From: CBDBBY01 sp965205055
GTDB taxonomy: Bacteria; Pseudomonadota; Alphaproteobacteria; Rhodobacterales; Rhodobacteraceae
Assembly (NCBI GenBank): GCA_965205055.1
Contig: OZ242030.1
Span: 558,001-622,000, forward strand
Length of the DNA stretch: 64,000 nt
Direction: 5' to 3'
Positions 25,678 through 34,319 of the stretch are shown here, in pieces. The number at the start of each line of letters is the position of its first letter. Position 1 is the stretch's first letter. Both the position numbers and the translations under genes were made by a program. The notes beneath the pieces are model-generated. The model was not told the origin of the DNA. It saw only the letters and a list, made by a program, of their open reading frames with translations, and searched no databases.

Positions 25678-27180
25678 ATGTATGAGCTCCGCAAAGTAGA
25701 CAAGATATTCCCGGGCGTTCAGGCGCTGAAGGCCGTCGATTTGAAGGTGAATCGTGGTGAAATCGTAGGCCTGGTGGGTGAAAACGGCGCTGGCAAGTCG
25801 ACATTGATGAAAGTCATCTACGGGGCATATCAACCGGACGGCGGCACAGTTGCGATCGACGGCAAGACCGTTCGCTTTCAAAATCCGCGTCAAGCGATGG
25901 ATCACGGCATCGGCATGGTGTTTCAAGAGCAGTCGCTCATCACAAATCTAACCGTGATGGAGAACATATTCCTGGGCTACGAGTCGCAATTCGTGAGCCT
26001 TGGAGTCATCAATTGGAAGGCCATGGCCGATGCTGCGAAAAAGCAACTCGCAAAGGTCAAGCTGGACATAGACCCGGCGACGACGACCTCTCGCCTGTCC
26101 TTCGCGCAGCGTCAGCTCGTGGAATTGGCGAAGGTCCTGACGTTGGAAGAGCGGATTGACGGCGATTTGGTCATATTGCTTGACGAGCCGACCAGCGTTC
26201 TCGCGAAGGAAGAGCTGGAACTCCTCTTCGGACTTGTTCGCGAATTGACAAAGCGCGCTTCGTTCATTTTCGTAAGCCACCGCTTGGATGAGGTTGTCGA
26301 GCTCAGCGATCGGATTTACGTCATGAAGGACGGCGAAGTCGTCGATGTCATGAGCCGAGACGAGGCCGATATCGACGCGATTCAGCACAAGATGGTCGGC
26401 CGCGACGTGGACAAGGAATACTACCGCGAACTGAAGCAAAAACCGTACGGCGAAGAGGTTCTGGTTTCTTTCAAGAGTGTAAGCCACGGTGAGCGCTATC
26501 ACGATATCTCGTTTGATTTGCACAGAGGCGAAGTTCTCTGCCTTGTCGGCACGGAAGGGTCGGGTCGCGAGGCGGTCCTGCGCACTATCTTCGGGCTTGA
26601 GGCGCCCGCTTCAGGGAACGTTGCGATCAAAGGGCAGGAGGTCACGAGGTACAAGGCCCGTGTTTTCGTCGACCTCGGCGTTGGTTATGTGCCGCGCGAG
26701 CGTAAGGTGGAAGGCCTCGTCGCCGGCATGAACGTCTTTGAGAACATGACGCTGAGTCAGATGCGGAATTATTCCAGCGGAGGCGTGCTTCGGACCGGAG
26801 CGGAAATTCGTCTCGCCCGCGACTGGATTGAGCGTCTGTCGATCAAAACGCCAGATGTATACAAGGACTGCGGCGGGCTCTCAGGAGGCAATCAGCAGAA
26901 AGTCGTGTTGGCGAAATGGCGTTCCGGCGGTTCGGACATAATCCTGCTGGACCATCCCACCCGCGGCCTCGACATCGGTGCGAAGGAAGATGTTTACGAG
27001 ATGGTGCGCGAAATGAGTGATCTGGGCGCCGGCGTCATCCTCATTGCGGATACATTGGAAGAGGCAGTCGGTCTCTCCCACACGATACTCGTCTTGAAGG
27101 ACGGGAAATTCCAGAAACGCTTCGACGGAAAACCGGGCAGCAAACCGACGCTTTACGATCTCGTCCACCACATGATTTGA
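25678..27180 (+). CDS. Sugar ABC transporter ATP-binding protein (RbsA/MglA type)
   Basis: 500 residues, two ABC domains in tandem. The first has Walker A GENGAGKST, signature LSFAQRQLVELAK and Walker B VILLDEPTSVL. The second has a degenerate Walker A GTEGSGREAV and signature LSGGNQQKVVLAKW, as is normal for this family where one site is inactive. It energises the permeases on either side; 12 bp after the first permease, 8 bp before the second. Confidence 0.93.
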   Translation: MYELRKVDKIFPGVQALKAVDLKVNRGEIVGLVGENGAGKSTLMKVIYGAYQPDGGTVAIDGKTVRFQNPRQAMDHGIGMVFQEQSLITNLTVMENIFLGYESQFVSLGVINWKAMADAAKKQLAKVKLDIDPATTTSRLSFAQRQLVELAKVLTLEERIDGDLVILLDEPTSVLAKEELELLFGLVRELTKRASFIFVSHRLDEVVELSDRIYVMKDGEVVDVMSRDEADIDAIQHKMVGRDVDKEYYRELKQKPYGEEVLVSFKSVSHGERYHDISFDLHRGEVLCLVGTEGSGREAVLRTIFGLEAPASGNVAIKGQEVTRYKARVFVDLGVGYVPRERKVEGLVAGMNVFENMTLSQMRNYSSGGVLRTGAEIRLARDWIERLSIKTPDVYKDCGGLSGGNQQKVVLAKWRSGGSDIILLDHPTRGLDIGAKEDVYEMVREMSDLGAGVILIADTLEEAVGLSHTILVLKDGKFQKRFDGKPGSKPTLYDLVHHMI

Positions 27181-27994
27181 GCTGACCCATGCGATTTGAA
27201 TCAGTCAAACCGTATTTGCCTTGGATTACACTGATCATCTTGGCTTTGGCTGTCGGAATGGCAAACCCGGCCTTCCTGAATCCAGCTGGGCTGATTGCCC
27301 TCGTCGCTGATATCGTTCCGCTGTTCGTAATGGCCCTGGGCATGACATTCGCCATCTATATCGGAGGCATAGACCTTTCGGTACAGCAGCTGGGAAATCT
27401 GGTCACCGTGATTGCGACCGTATATCTGGCCAAGTTCGGAATCGGCGTCGCACTAATTTGCGCGTCTGCAGGCTTCCTGTTCGGCACGATCTCAGGGTTC
27501 GTGACAACCCGGCTTTACGTCCCGTCCTTCGTCTCAACGTTGGCGATGGGCTTTGTCGCGCTTTCCGGCGCCAAGTATCTTTCCGGCGAACGCGCTCTGT
27601 CGATGGACGCGACGTTGCGGAACGAAAGCTTCGGATGGATGTTCGGCAATTCATTCGGCATTCCGCATGAATTGATGATCGGCGGCGTTCTTCTCTTCAT
27701 CGCATGGTTTTTGCAAACCCGGACAACGTTCGGACGCGCTTTGAAGGCGGTCGGTTCAGGCGAACTCGCGGCGGTCGCGTCGGGACTGAATGTCGATAGA
27801 ATAAAGATTCTTGCCTTCGGAATTTCCGGTACTTTCGCCGCCATTGCCGGACTGATGTTCTCAGTTAAACTGTCAGGTGGCGACGCGAACCTTGCCAACG
27901 GATTTCTGCTGCTGGCGATTGTTGCCGTCCTCGTCGGCGGAACGCCGCTTACCGGCGGCGTCGGCGGCGTGGTGAACACCTTGATCGGCACCCT

Positions 27995-29227
27995 AGGGCC
28001 TTCGCTTTTAAAATTTGCCGATCGCGTTGGCCAGCATTCCGAGCAAATATTCGTCGCTCATGGCGGCGATCTCCATCCGCCCCTTCAGCGGGTAGTCGTC
28101 GTCCATGAGGCGCACGATGTTCAGGCCGATGCGCCGGATGGCGGCAAGGCACTCCGGCCCGCTCAGGGTCCGGTTCCGCATTCGGTCCTCGTCCATGACG
28201 ACGTCCAGAACCCAGTGGACGCAGTTCTCGATCTTCCAGTGGCTGCGGACGAGCTCCAGCAGACGCTCCGGCGAAATCTCCGCGCTCATGATGAAATAGC
28301 GGACCGCCCGCTCCTGTTTGCCCTTCAGTTCACGGACGGCCTCGATCTTGCCGACGGCCTTGAGGCCGGGCCAGTCGTGCCGGTCCTGCAGCCAGCCGAC
28401 ATCGTGCGAGACCGTCGCGACGCGCGTCTCGATGCGCCCGTGCCCGCAGTCAACATGCTGATATTCAAGCATTTCCTCCTGCGCCTCGGGATCGTCGAAC
28501 CAGTCCCGCACGTCCTCGCGCAGCGTCTTCTGGTTGCCTTTCACCGGAAGGACGTAGTCGCCGCCCTTCTCCACGATCAGCGCCGACGCCTCGCGCTGCG
28601 TGTGCATCGCGTCGGCCGTCACCGTGCGCCCGTTCAGATCCAGAATCTCCAGAAGGGCCGGGAGTGCCGTGATCTCGTTCGACTTCCCGTCGACCTTGAC
28701 CTGGCCGAGAACGAGTCCCGCCCCGGGCTCGAACGCCTGCACCAGATGCAGCGCGGACTTGCTCGAGGCGTCCAGGATCGCGCCCTTCAGCACCTTGCCG
28801 TCGATCGCCACCTGATCCGCCGGATCGCCCGGAAGCGCCGCCAGCAGCATCTTCGCGAACTCCATCAGAGCGGCCGCCATCTGCTCCGGATCGAGAGCGT
28901 CGGACAGGTCGGAGAACGCGTCGTGGCTCGGCGGACCGCCCTTGAGCTCCAGGAATCCTTTCAAAAACTCGTATTTGACCTTCGCGTACCGGGCGAACGA
29001 ACTGCATGACGACTTGCCGGCCAGCGTCGCCAGCAGGGCGATCACCAGCATCTCGATCAAGTCATGCTTCGTGGCGTTGCTCTTGCGGGGATCGTCAACC
29101 CCTTGAAAAATAGCGCGGACTCTTTCCATCTTCTGCCTCCGGACACTGCTCTTCGTTGTTGTTTTGACCGAAGAGTGCCAGCAGACGGCGGAAATGAAAA
29201 ACAGAATTTTTTAAAAGCGAAGGCCCT
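27995..29227 (-). mobile_element. ISAs1-family insertion sequence with perfect 17-bp inverted repeats
   Basis: About 1.23 kb. Terminal inverted repeats AGGGCCTTCGCTTTTAA are at 27995-28011 and (reverse complement) 29211-29227. The flanks carry the direct repeat ATCGGCACCCT (27984-27994 and 29228-29238); 9 to 11 bp count as target duplication depending on where the end is drawn. Intact transposase, ends and target repeat indicate a recent insertion. Confidence 0.95.
28008..29129 (-). CDS. ISAs1-family transposase
   Basis: 373 residues, usual length. The N-terminal DDE_Tnp_1-associated region (VDDPRKSNATKHDLIEMLVI) is followed by the catalytic core: DQVAIDGKVLKGA (first Asp), VTADAMHTQREAS (second Asp) and the Glu-containing SHWKIENCVHWVLDVVMDED segment. 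The stop codon falls inside the left inverted repeat. It appears functional. Confidence 0.96.
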   Translation of the reverse strand: MERVRAIFQGVDDPRKSNATKHDLIEMLVIALLATLAGKSSCSSFARYAKVKYEFLKGFLELKGGPPSHDAFSDLSDALDPEQMAAALMEFAKMLLAALPGDPADQVAIDGKVLKGAILDASSKSALHLVQAFEPGAGLVLGQVKVDGKSNEITALPALLEILDLNGRTVTADAMHTQREASALIVEKGGDYVLPVKGNQKTLREDVRDWFDDPEAQEEMLEYQHVDCGHGRIETRVATVSHDVGWLQDRHDWPGLKAVGKIEAVRELKGKQERAVRYFIMSAEISPERLLELVRSHWKIENCVHWVLDVVMDEDRMRNRTLSGPECLAAIRRIGLNIVRLMDDDYPLKGRMEIAAMSDEYLLGMLANAIGKF

Positions 29228-29373
29228 ATCGGCACCCTTATCGTGCTCGTGATTCGCGCTGCAATGGTGTATCTGGAAATTGATGCCATCCAGCAGCAAA
29301 TGGTGTTTGGCATCGTGCTCATTGCAGCCATTGCACTGACAATTGATCGCTCGAAAATGCGGGGCGTTGTCAA

Positions 29374-30405
29374 ATGAACCGGACGATGCGCGCAGCGGTG
29401 CTGGCAGAGCCCGGAAGGTTCGAACTGCGCGAAATTCCGCTCCCGGAACCAGATTCCCACGAAGTTCTTGTCCGCGTCGCTCGTACAGGCATTTGCGGAA
29501 CGGATCTGCATATCTTCAAAGGAAACTATGCGCGCGACAAATTGCCGATGGTGCCCGGCCATGAATTCACCGGCCATGTCGCGGGAATGGGCAGGGAGGC
29601 GGTTGGCCTTGCCGAAGGACAGCCGGTCGTCGTGGACATGAACATCGGATGTACGCGCTGCTACTGGTGCCGACGCAATGAAGTTCTGAATTGTCCGGAT
29701 GCGCAGCAGATCGGCATCACCATGGACGGAGCGTTTGCGGAATACATCGCCGTTCCTGCTCGGTTGGTCATACCTGCGCCCGAGGGAATGTCGGCAGGCG
29801 TGCTCGCACTGACAGAGCCTTTGGCCTGCGTCGTCCGCGCAGTTCGCAAAGCGCGGATTTCATTTGCGCGTTCGGCAGTGGTGCTGGGTGTCGGACCGAT
29901 CGGAAATCTGCACGTCCAATTGCTGCGGGTTATCGGTGCCGCTCCAATTATTGCGGCGGATCTGAGTCCGGAACGCGCGAACATGGCACTTGAGGTCGGT
30001 GCAGACTTCGCCGTCGGCGAGCCGGCGAATCTGAAAGAAACCGTCCTTTCTGCAACCGATGGCCGCGGCGCGGATTTTGTCATCGAGAGCGTCGGGCTGC
30101 CGCAACTGTACCAAAGCTCCATCGAACTGGTACGCGCGGGCGGACATATTGGGGCATTCGGACTTGCTTCGCCCGGCGAAACGCTGTCAATCAACATCCT
30201 TGATACGATCCTTCAGGAAAACTCGCTGAAGGGATCTGTTGGCGGCATGGGCGAAGATATGCACGACGCACTTACTCTGCTCGCATACGGACGAATCGAC
30301 ACCCGATTTTTCACCCGAGCCGAGTACCCGCTCGAAGACATTCAGACAGCATTCGATTCGATTGAATCAAGGCCGCAAGACTTGAAAACGCAGATTGCGG
30401 TCTAG
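29374..30405 (+). CDS. Zinc-dependent medium-chain alcohol/polyol dehydrogenase
   Basis: 343 residues. Catalytic zinc ligands are in GICGTDLH and PGHEFTGH; the structural zinc site is NIGCTRCYWCRRNEVLNC. The NAD-binding VVLGVGPIGNLHVQLL has a GxGxxG-like turn. It resembles sorbitol/threonine-type dehydrogenases acting on sugars or polyols. The start overlaps the original stop of the disrupted permease (ATGA), so it belongs to the transporter operon and probably oxidises the imported compound. Confidence 0.9.
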   Translation: MNRTMRAAVLAEPGRFELREIPLPEPDSHEVLVRVARTGICGTDLHIFKGNYARDKLPMVPGHEFTGHVAGMGREAVGLAEGQPVVVDMNIGCTRCYWCRRNEVLNCPDAQQIGITMDGAFAEYIAVPARLVIPAPEGMSAGVLALTEPLACVVRAVRKARISFARSAVVLGVGPIGNLHVQLLRVIGAAPIIAADLSPERANMALEVGADFAVGEPANLKETVLSATDGRGADFVIESVGLPQLYQSSIELVRAGGHIGAFGLASPGETLSINILDTILQENSLKGSVGGMGEDMHDALTLLAYGRIDTRFFTRAEYPLEDIQTAFDSIESRPQDLKTQIAV

Positions 30406-30420
30406 TTCGGGAGAGGCAAG

Positions 30421-30978
30421 ATGAAAACAGAAACCTATCAGAGAGGGCCGGCGGGAAGAATACCAAACAGTCGCTTTCCGCTATTGGTTCACCGGAATGC
30501 GGTAAAGGGCGGCGGCGATGACGCGATCATTGCGCTGTTTCGCGAGAATGGTTGGCTGAACAACTGGAAGTATCCCGGCATTTACACGTACGGCCATTTT
30601 CATTCCACAACGCATGAATGCTTGGGATGCGCCGCCGGATGGATGGAAATTGTCATGTTCGGCAAAGCAGGAGAAATGATACGCGTCGAGGCGGGCGACG
30701 TCATTGTCATGCCCGCAGGCGTCAGCCACCAAATGGTCCGGAACTCAGAAGACAACCTCATGGTTGGCGGCTATCCCGATGGTCGCGACTGGGACAATAT
30801 ACAGGAAGAGCATTTGAGCATTGAAGATTTCCGCGCCGCTGCAAAGCGCATCATGATGTTGCCAATACCGGACAAGGACCCGGTCTCCGGATTGGCCCTG
30901 AATTTCTGGACAGCGGCGGTGTCTTCGGTCGACGGAGGCTGGAACGACTTCCGCGATGGTCTCGATCGCTCAAAGTAG
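30421..30978 (+). CDS. Cupin-fold protein (YjlB-like)
   Basis: 185 residues. A single cupin barrel with YTYGHFHSTTHECLG in place of motif 1 and VEAGDVIVMPAGVSHQM as motif 2 gives a plausible metal site. It resembles the YjlB family, whose function is unknown. It is last in the ABC/dehydrogenase operon, 15 bp after the dehydrogenase, and might act on the same sugar. Confidence 0.75.
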   Translation: MKTETYQRGPAGRIPNSRFPLLVHRNAVKGGGDDAIIALFRENGWLNNWKYPGIYTYGHFHSTTHECLGCAAGWMEIVMFGKAGEMIRVEAGDVIVMPAGVSHQMVRNSEDNLMVGGYPDGRDWDNIQEEHLSIEDFRAAAKRIMMLPIPDKDPVSGLALNFWTAAVSSVDGGWNDFRDGLDRSK

Positions 30979-31345
30979 GCGGAGCAAGCTGTCTCTTCAG
31001 GCGAGTTCTTGCCCATCGCATGCGCGGCAATTCAAAGTTGTGCGGGCATGCAGGGAACATGTTCTTGATCGGAAAAAATGGAAGACGGTGTTAGGACGCA
31101 TGGATCAGCCCTAAGGCGGCAATAAGGGTTGCGCGAAGCTCCCGAAAGCTTGGGCGCAGATTCAGAAGGATAACACTCCGTATATCACCTCACTGTAGTG
31201 CGAATTTGCAATTTGAAAACAGGAGGCGCTGTCCGTCCGCAAGGTTGCTTGAAATTGGGCAATTCCGTTGCCGTGTTGCATTCAGTTTCTTGCTCGGGCG
31301 AGATGGCAATGAGTTGCGGCGACGACGAATCTTGGAGGGAGGGCG
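30979..31345. other. Gap after the ABC operon
   Basis: About 370 bp. No gene, palindrome or tRNA recognised. Confidence 0.4.
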
Positions 31346-32443
31346 ATGTTTCACGGTTGCGAAAAGTATTTCAGGATTGAGACGCGGCCAACGAGCTGGG
31401 AGGATATTGATACTCCGACGCCGATTGTTGATTTGGATGTCGTCGAGCGCAACGCCGTGCGCTGGCAAAAGCGGTGCGACGAACTCGGTCTGGCGAACAG
31501 GCCCCACATCAAGACGCACAAGCTTGGTCCGCTAGCGCGCTACCAAATCGCATTGGGCGCGAAGGGCATCACCGTACAGACGCTCGGAGAGGCCGAGGTG
31601 ATGGCCGACGCGGGATTGAAGGACATGCTTGTCACCTTCAACATCGTTGGCAAACCAAAGCTTGCTCGTCTTTTGGAGTTGGCCAAGCGCGTCAAGATCA
31701 TGGTTGTGGCGGACAACCCGAAAGTCGCGCATGGATTGAACTGGGCCGGCTGCCGGACCGGCGGCCCTATCGATGTATTGATCGAGTGCGATACCGGCGG
31801 AAAGCGAAACGGCGTTCAGTCCCCCGAGGAGGCCGCTGCATTGGCAAAGCTCGTGGATGCGCAGCCTGGCACTGCGTACGCCGGACTAATGACCTTTCCG
31901 GCTCACTTCGACCGGCTTCGATCGATTCGTTTTCTGACAAGGGCGAAAGATTTGGTTCAGCAGGCCGGATTGCGAACGACCTGCATTTCCACGGGCGGCA
32001 CGCCGGACATGTGGACAAGAGCCGGATTGGAAATCGTAACTGAATACCGAGCCGGAACCTACATCTACAATGATCGCTCGCTGATTGCGGAAGGGGTTGG
32101 CGAAGACGACTGCGCTCTTGACGTTTTGGCGACAGTTGTAAGCCGTCCAACGCGGGGCCGCGCGGTTGTGGATGCCGGCTCGAAAGCGTTGACAAGCGAC
32201 CTGCGCGGGCTTGAGGGATTCGGGTGCGTGCGACGGACCGGAGCAGTTGTTTACGCGCTCAGCGAAGAGCATGGCCTGCTTGATGTATCTGAACTTGATG
32301 ATCCGCCGAAGGTGGGCGATCTGGTCCGGCTAATTCCCAACCATGTTTGCCCGGTCAGCAATTTATTCGACAAGGTGCTGCTATGCCGCGGCAAGACGCT
32401 GCTGGGTTACGTGAATGTCGATGCGCGCGGCAGGACCCAATGA
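31346..32443 (+). CDS. PLP-dependent D-threonine aldolase/D-serine dehydratase-like enzyme
   Basis: 365 residues. Alanine-racemase-like N-terminal barrel: TPTPIVDLDVVERN, then PLP Lys56 in RPHIKTHK. The C-terminal beta domain carries the metal pair His333 and Cys335 in PNHVCPVSN, diagnostic of D-threonine aldolase/DSD1-type enzymes. It would cleave D-threonine or D-3-hydroxyaspartate-like amino acids, or dehydrate D-serine. It stands alone before the urease operon. Confidence 0.85.
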   Translation: MFHGCEKYFRIETRPTSWEDIDTPTPIVDLDVVERNAVRWQKRCDELGLANRPHIKTHKLGPLARYQIALGAKGITVQTLGEAEVMADAGLKDMLVTFNIVGKPKLARLLELAKRVKIMVVADNPKVAHGLNWAGCRTGGPIDVLIECDTGGKRNGVQSPEEAAALAKLVDAQPGTAYAGLMTFPAHFDRLRSIRFLTRAKDLVQQAGLRTTCISTGGTPDMWTRAGLEIVTEYRAGTYIYNDRSLIAEGVGEDDCALDVLATVVSRPTRGRAVVDAGSKALTSDLRGLEGFGCVRRTGAVVYALSEEHGLLDVSELDDPPKVGDLVRLIPNHVCPVSNLFDKVLLCRGKTLLGYVNVDARGRTQ

Positions 32444-32788
32444 TTTTCTCAGCTCCGCCATCTTTCCGCGCCGCCGAAAATGGAATTCGTTAAAATTCGT
32501 CGCAATGCGATCGGGATTGAAACCTGAACGCAAATACATCGATCAAAAGTCGACCGAATTGCGATTGGCCCATCCTGCGAGGCTCGCGGCGCAGCCGGCT
32601 TCGGCTATGCACGCATGGCGAATCCGCAAGAATCCAGCGAGCAATTCCTTGCGTTCCGGCGAACAACGGACTACTGACGGTCTCTCCCACATTCGCTCAT
32701 GTTTTCGCAAACGCCAATGACGAATGCTCGAGCGTACGACTGCTAAACTGCTCAAGAACCGCTCAAATTTCCGAAGTGGATACCCTGA
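32444..32788. other. Upstream region of the urease operon
   Basis: About 345 bp with no supported gene; presumably holds the urease promoter, but I cannot point to a clear -35/-10 pair. Confidence 0.35.
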
Positions 32789-33667
32789 ATGTGGAATGAC
32801 AACGAGCAATGTTTTCCTGATTCGAGCGAGCGACCAACTCCGATTTCCGATCTCCAGCTTCAGCGAAATTGCGGGACGGCTCGTATCGGATTCAAATGCC
32901 TTGACGGCAAAACTGAGCTTTCCGAATGTTTTGCCAGCGCGCCCTTGAAATGGTTCTTTCCGCGTTCCTCGAAGGATGTGAAAGACGCTGTTGTCGCGAA
33001 TGTCTCAGGCGGCATCGCAGGTGCCGATCAACTGGAGTTTAAGATCAATTCGGGTGAAGCCACGAACGTGTCGGTCACCAGCCAAGCGGCCGAAAAAATC
33101 TATTGCGCGCTTGATACGCCGGCGCGTGTAAGGACGAAAATCCGCGTCGGCGAGCATGCGCGTTTCGAATGGCTGCCGCAGGAAACGATCGTGTTCGACG
33201 GCGCCCGGCTCGACAGATCGCTTGAAGTCGAAATTTGCCCGGGAGCGGAGGCGCTTCTGGCCGAAATCGTGGTGCTGGGGCGGACCGCTCACAACGAGCA
33301 ATTCAGGTCCGGCCATCTGCTGGACCGCTGGTCGATCAATTCCGAAGGGTCGCCGGTTTGGCGGGACGCTTTTGAGATTGACAAAAGTTGCGCAATGGGT
33401 ATGGCTGCAAGCATGGCGGGACATTCGGTGATCGCAACTCTAGTTTACGCAGGTGCGGATGCGCCGAAGCATTTGGATGCGCTGCGTGGACTTGCGTCGC
33501 AGGTCGGCGGAATCTCGGGAGCGACCAGTTTCCGCGGAATCCTCTTGGCTCGGTTCTTGGCAAGCGAGGCGGGTCGATTCAAAGCCGGGTTCGCCCGCAT
33601 GATTGGCGAACTTCGATCGCGTCTGCTTGGACGAACCGCTCAAGCGCCGCGTGTCTGGTATTGCTGA
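32789..33667 (+). CDS. ureD: Urease accessory protein UreD
   Basis: 292 residues. UreD/UreH chaperone that forms the UreDFG nickel-insertion complex on apo-urease. Family marks: APLKWFFPRSS, SGGIAGADQLEFKI, VTSQAAEKIY, FEWLPQETIVFDGARL and the C-terminal PRVWYC. First gene of ureDABCE; 15 bp before ureA. Confidence 0.93.
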   Translation: MWNDNEQCFPDSSERPTPISDLQLQRNCGTARIGFKCLDGKTELSECFASAPLKWFFPRSSKDVKDAVVANVSGGIAGADQLEFKINSGEATNVSVTSQAAEKIYCALDTPARVRTKIRVGEHARFEWLPQETIVFDGARLDRSLEVEICPGAEALLAEIVVLGRTAHNEQFRSGHLLDRWSINSEGSPVWRDAFEIDKSCAMGMAASMAGHSVIATLVYAGADAPKHLDALRGLASQVGGISGATSFRGILLARFLASEAGRFKAGFARMIGELRSRLLGRTAQAPRVWYC

Positions 33668-33682
33668 AGCCAAGGCAAGACA

Positions 33683-33985
33683 ATGCGATTGACCCCACGC
33701 GAACAAGACAAGCTGTTTGTAGCCATGGCCGCGATTGTCGCGCGCCGCCGCCTCGAGCGCGGAGTAAAATTGAACCACCCCGAGGCTGTCGCCCTGATCG
33801 CGGATTTTGTCGTCGAGGGAGCTCGCGACGGCCGGTCTGTCGCGGAACTGATGGAACTTGGAGCGCAGGTGCTGACTCGCGATCAGGTCATGCCGGGAAT
33901 CTCGGAAATGATTCACGACGTGCAGGTCGAGGCCACTTTTCCTGACGGCGTGAAGCTCGTGACCGTGCACCGGCCGATTCGTTGA
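33683..33985 (+). CDS. ureA: Urease gamma subunit
   Basis: 100 residues, exactly the usual length. MRLTPREQDKLFVAMAA at the start, LNHPEAVALIADFV and GISEMIHDVQVEATFPDG near the end. Structural subunit of urease. Confidence 0.97.
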   Translation: MRLTPREQDKLFVAMAAIVARRRLERGVKLNHPEAVALIADFVVEGARDGRSVAELMELGAQVLTRDQVMPGISEMIHDVQVEATFPDGVKLVTVHRPIR

Positions 33986-33999
33986 AAGAGAGTCTCAAT

Positions 34000-34317
34000 A
34001 TGATTCCGGGCGAAATCCTGGCCGCCGAAGGCGAAATTGAATTGAATCAAGGCCGCGACCGGATCGAATTGGAGGTCGCCAATCGCGGCGACAGGCCGAT
34101 TCAGGTTGGGAGCCATTACCATTTCGCGGAAACCAATTCCGCGCTGGATTTTGACCGGAACAGGGCAGGCGGGTGCCGGCTGGACATTCCGGCAGGGACA
34201 GCAGTTCGGTTCGAACCGGGAAGCACCCGAACCGTCGGGCTGGTTCCATTTGCCGGAAGCAGGCGGGTGTTCGGTTTTTCCGGTTCCGTAATGGGCAATT
34301 TGGAGCAGGCGAGCTAG
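34000..34317 (+). CDS. ureB: Urease beta subunit
   Basis: 105 residues. MIPGEILAAEGEIELNQGR, RPIQVGSHYHFAETN and RRVFGFSGSVMGNLE are typical. ATG at 34000 chosen over an in-frame TTG 18 bp upstream, which overlaps the ureA end. Confidence 0.97.
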   Translation: MIPGEILAAEGEIELNQGRDRIELEVANRGDRPIQVGSHYHFAETNSALDFDRNRAGGCRLDIPAGTAVRFEPGSTRTVGLVPFAGSRRVFGFSGSVMGNLEQAS

Positions 34318-34319
34318 CC

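Larger units (their letters stand above)
27189..29377 (+). pseudogene. Second RbsC-like permease gene interrupted by an ISAs1-family element
   Basis: Residues 1-268 read normally from the ATG (FAIYIGGIDLSVQQ, YVPSFVSTLAMGFV, TTFGRALKAVGSGELAAVAS) to the insertion at about 27994. The C-terminal end continues at 29239-29377 (LVIRAAMVYLEID, ending RSKMRGVVK). Removing the element and one copy of the flanking direct repeat gives an exact 314-codon frame, so nothing else is broken. The original stop overlaps the next gene as ATGA. The current reading frame runs on into antisense transposase sequence and would give a useless fusion. The transporter is therefore probably defective unless it works with one permease. 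Confidence 0.9.

Noticed and set aside
27995..29009. 606-residue fusion protein starting in the permease
   Set aside because: The second half is the antisense of the ISAs1 transposase; it is a read-through of the disrupted gene.
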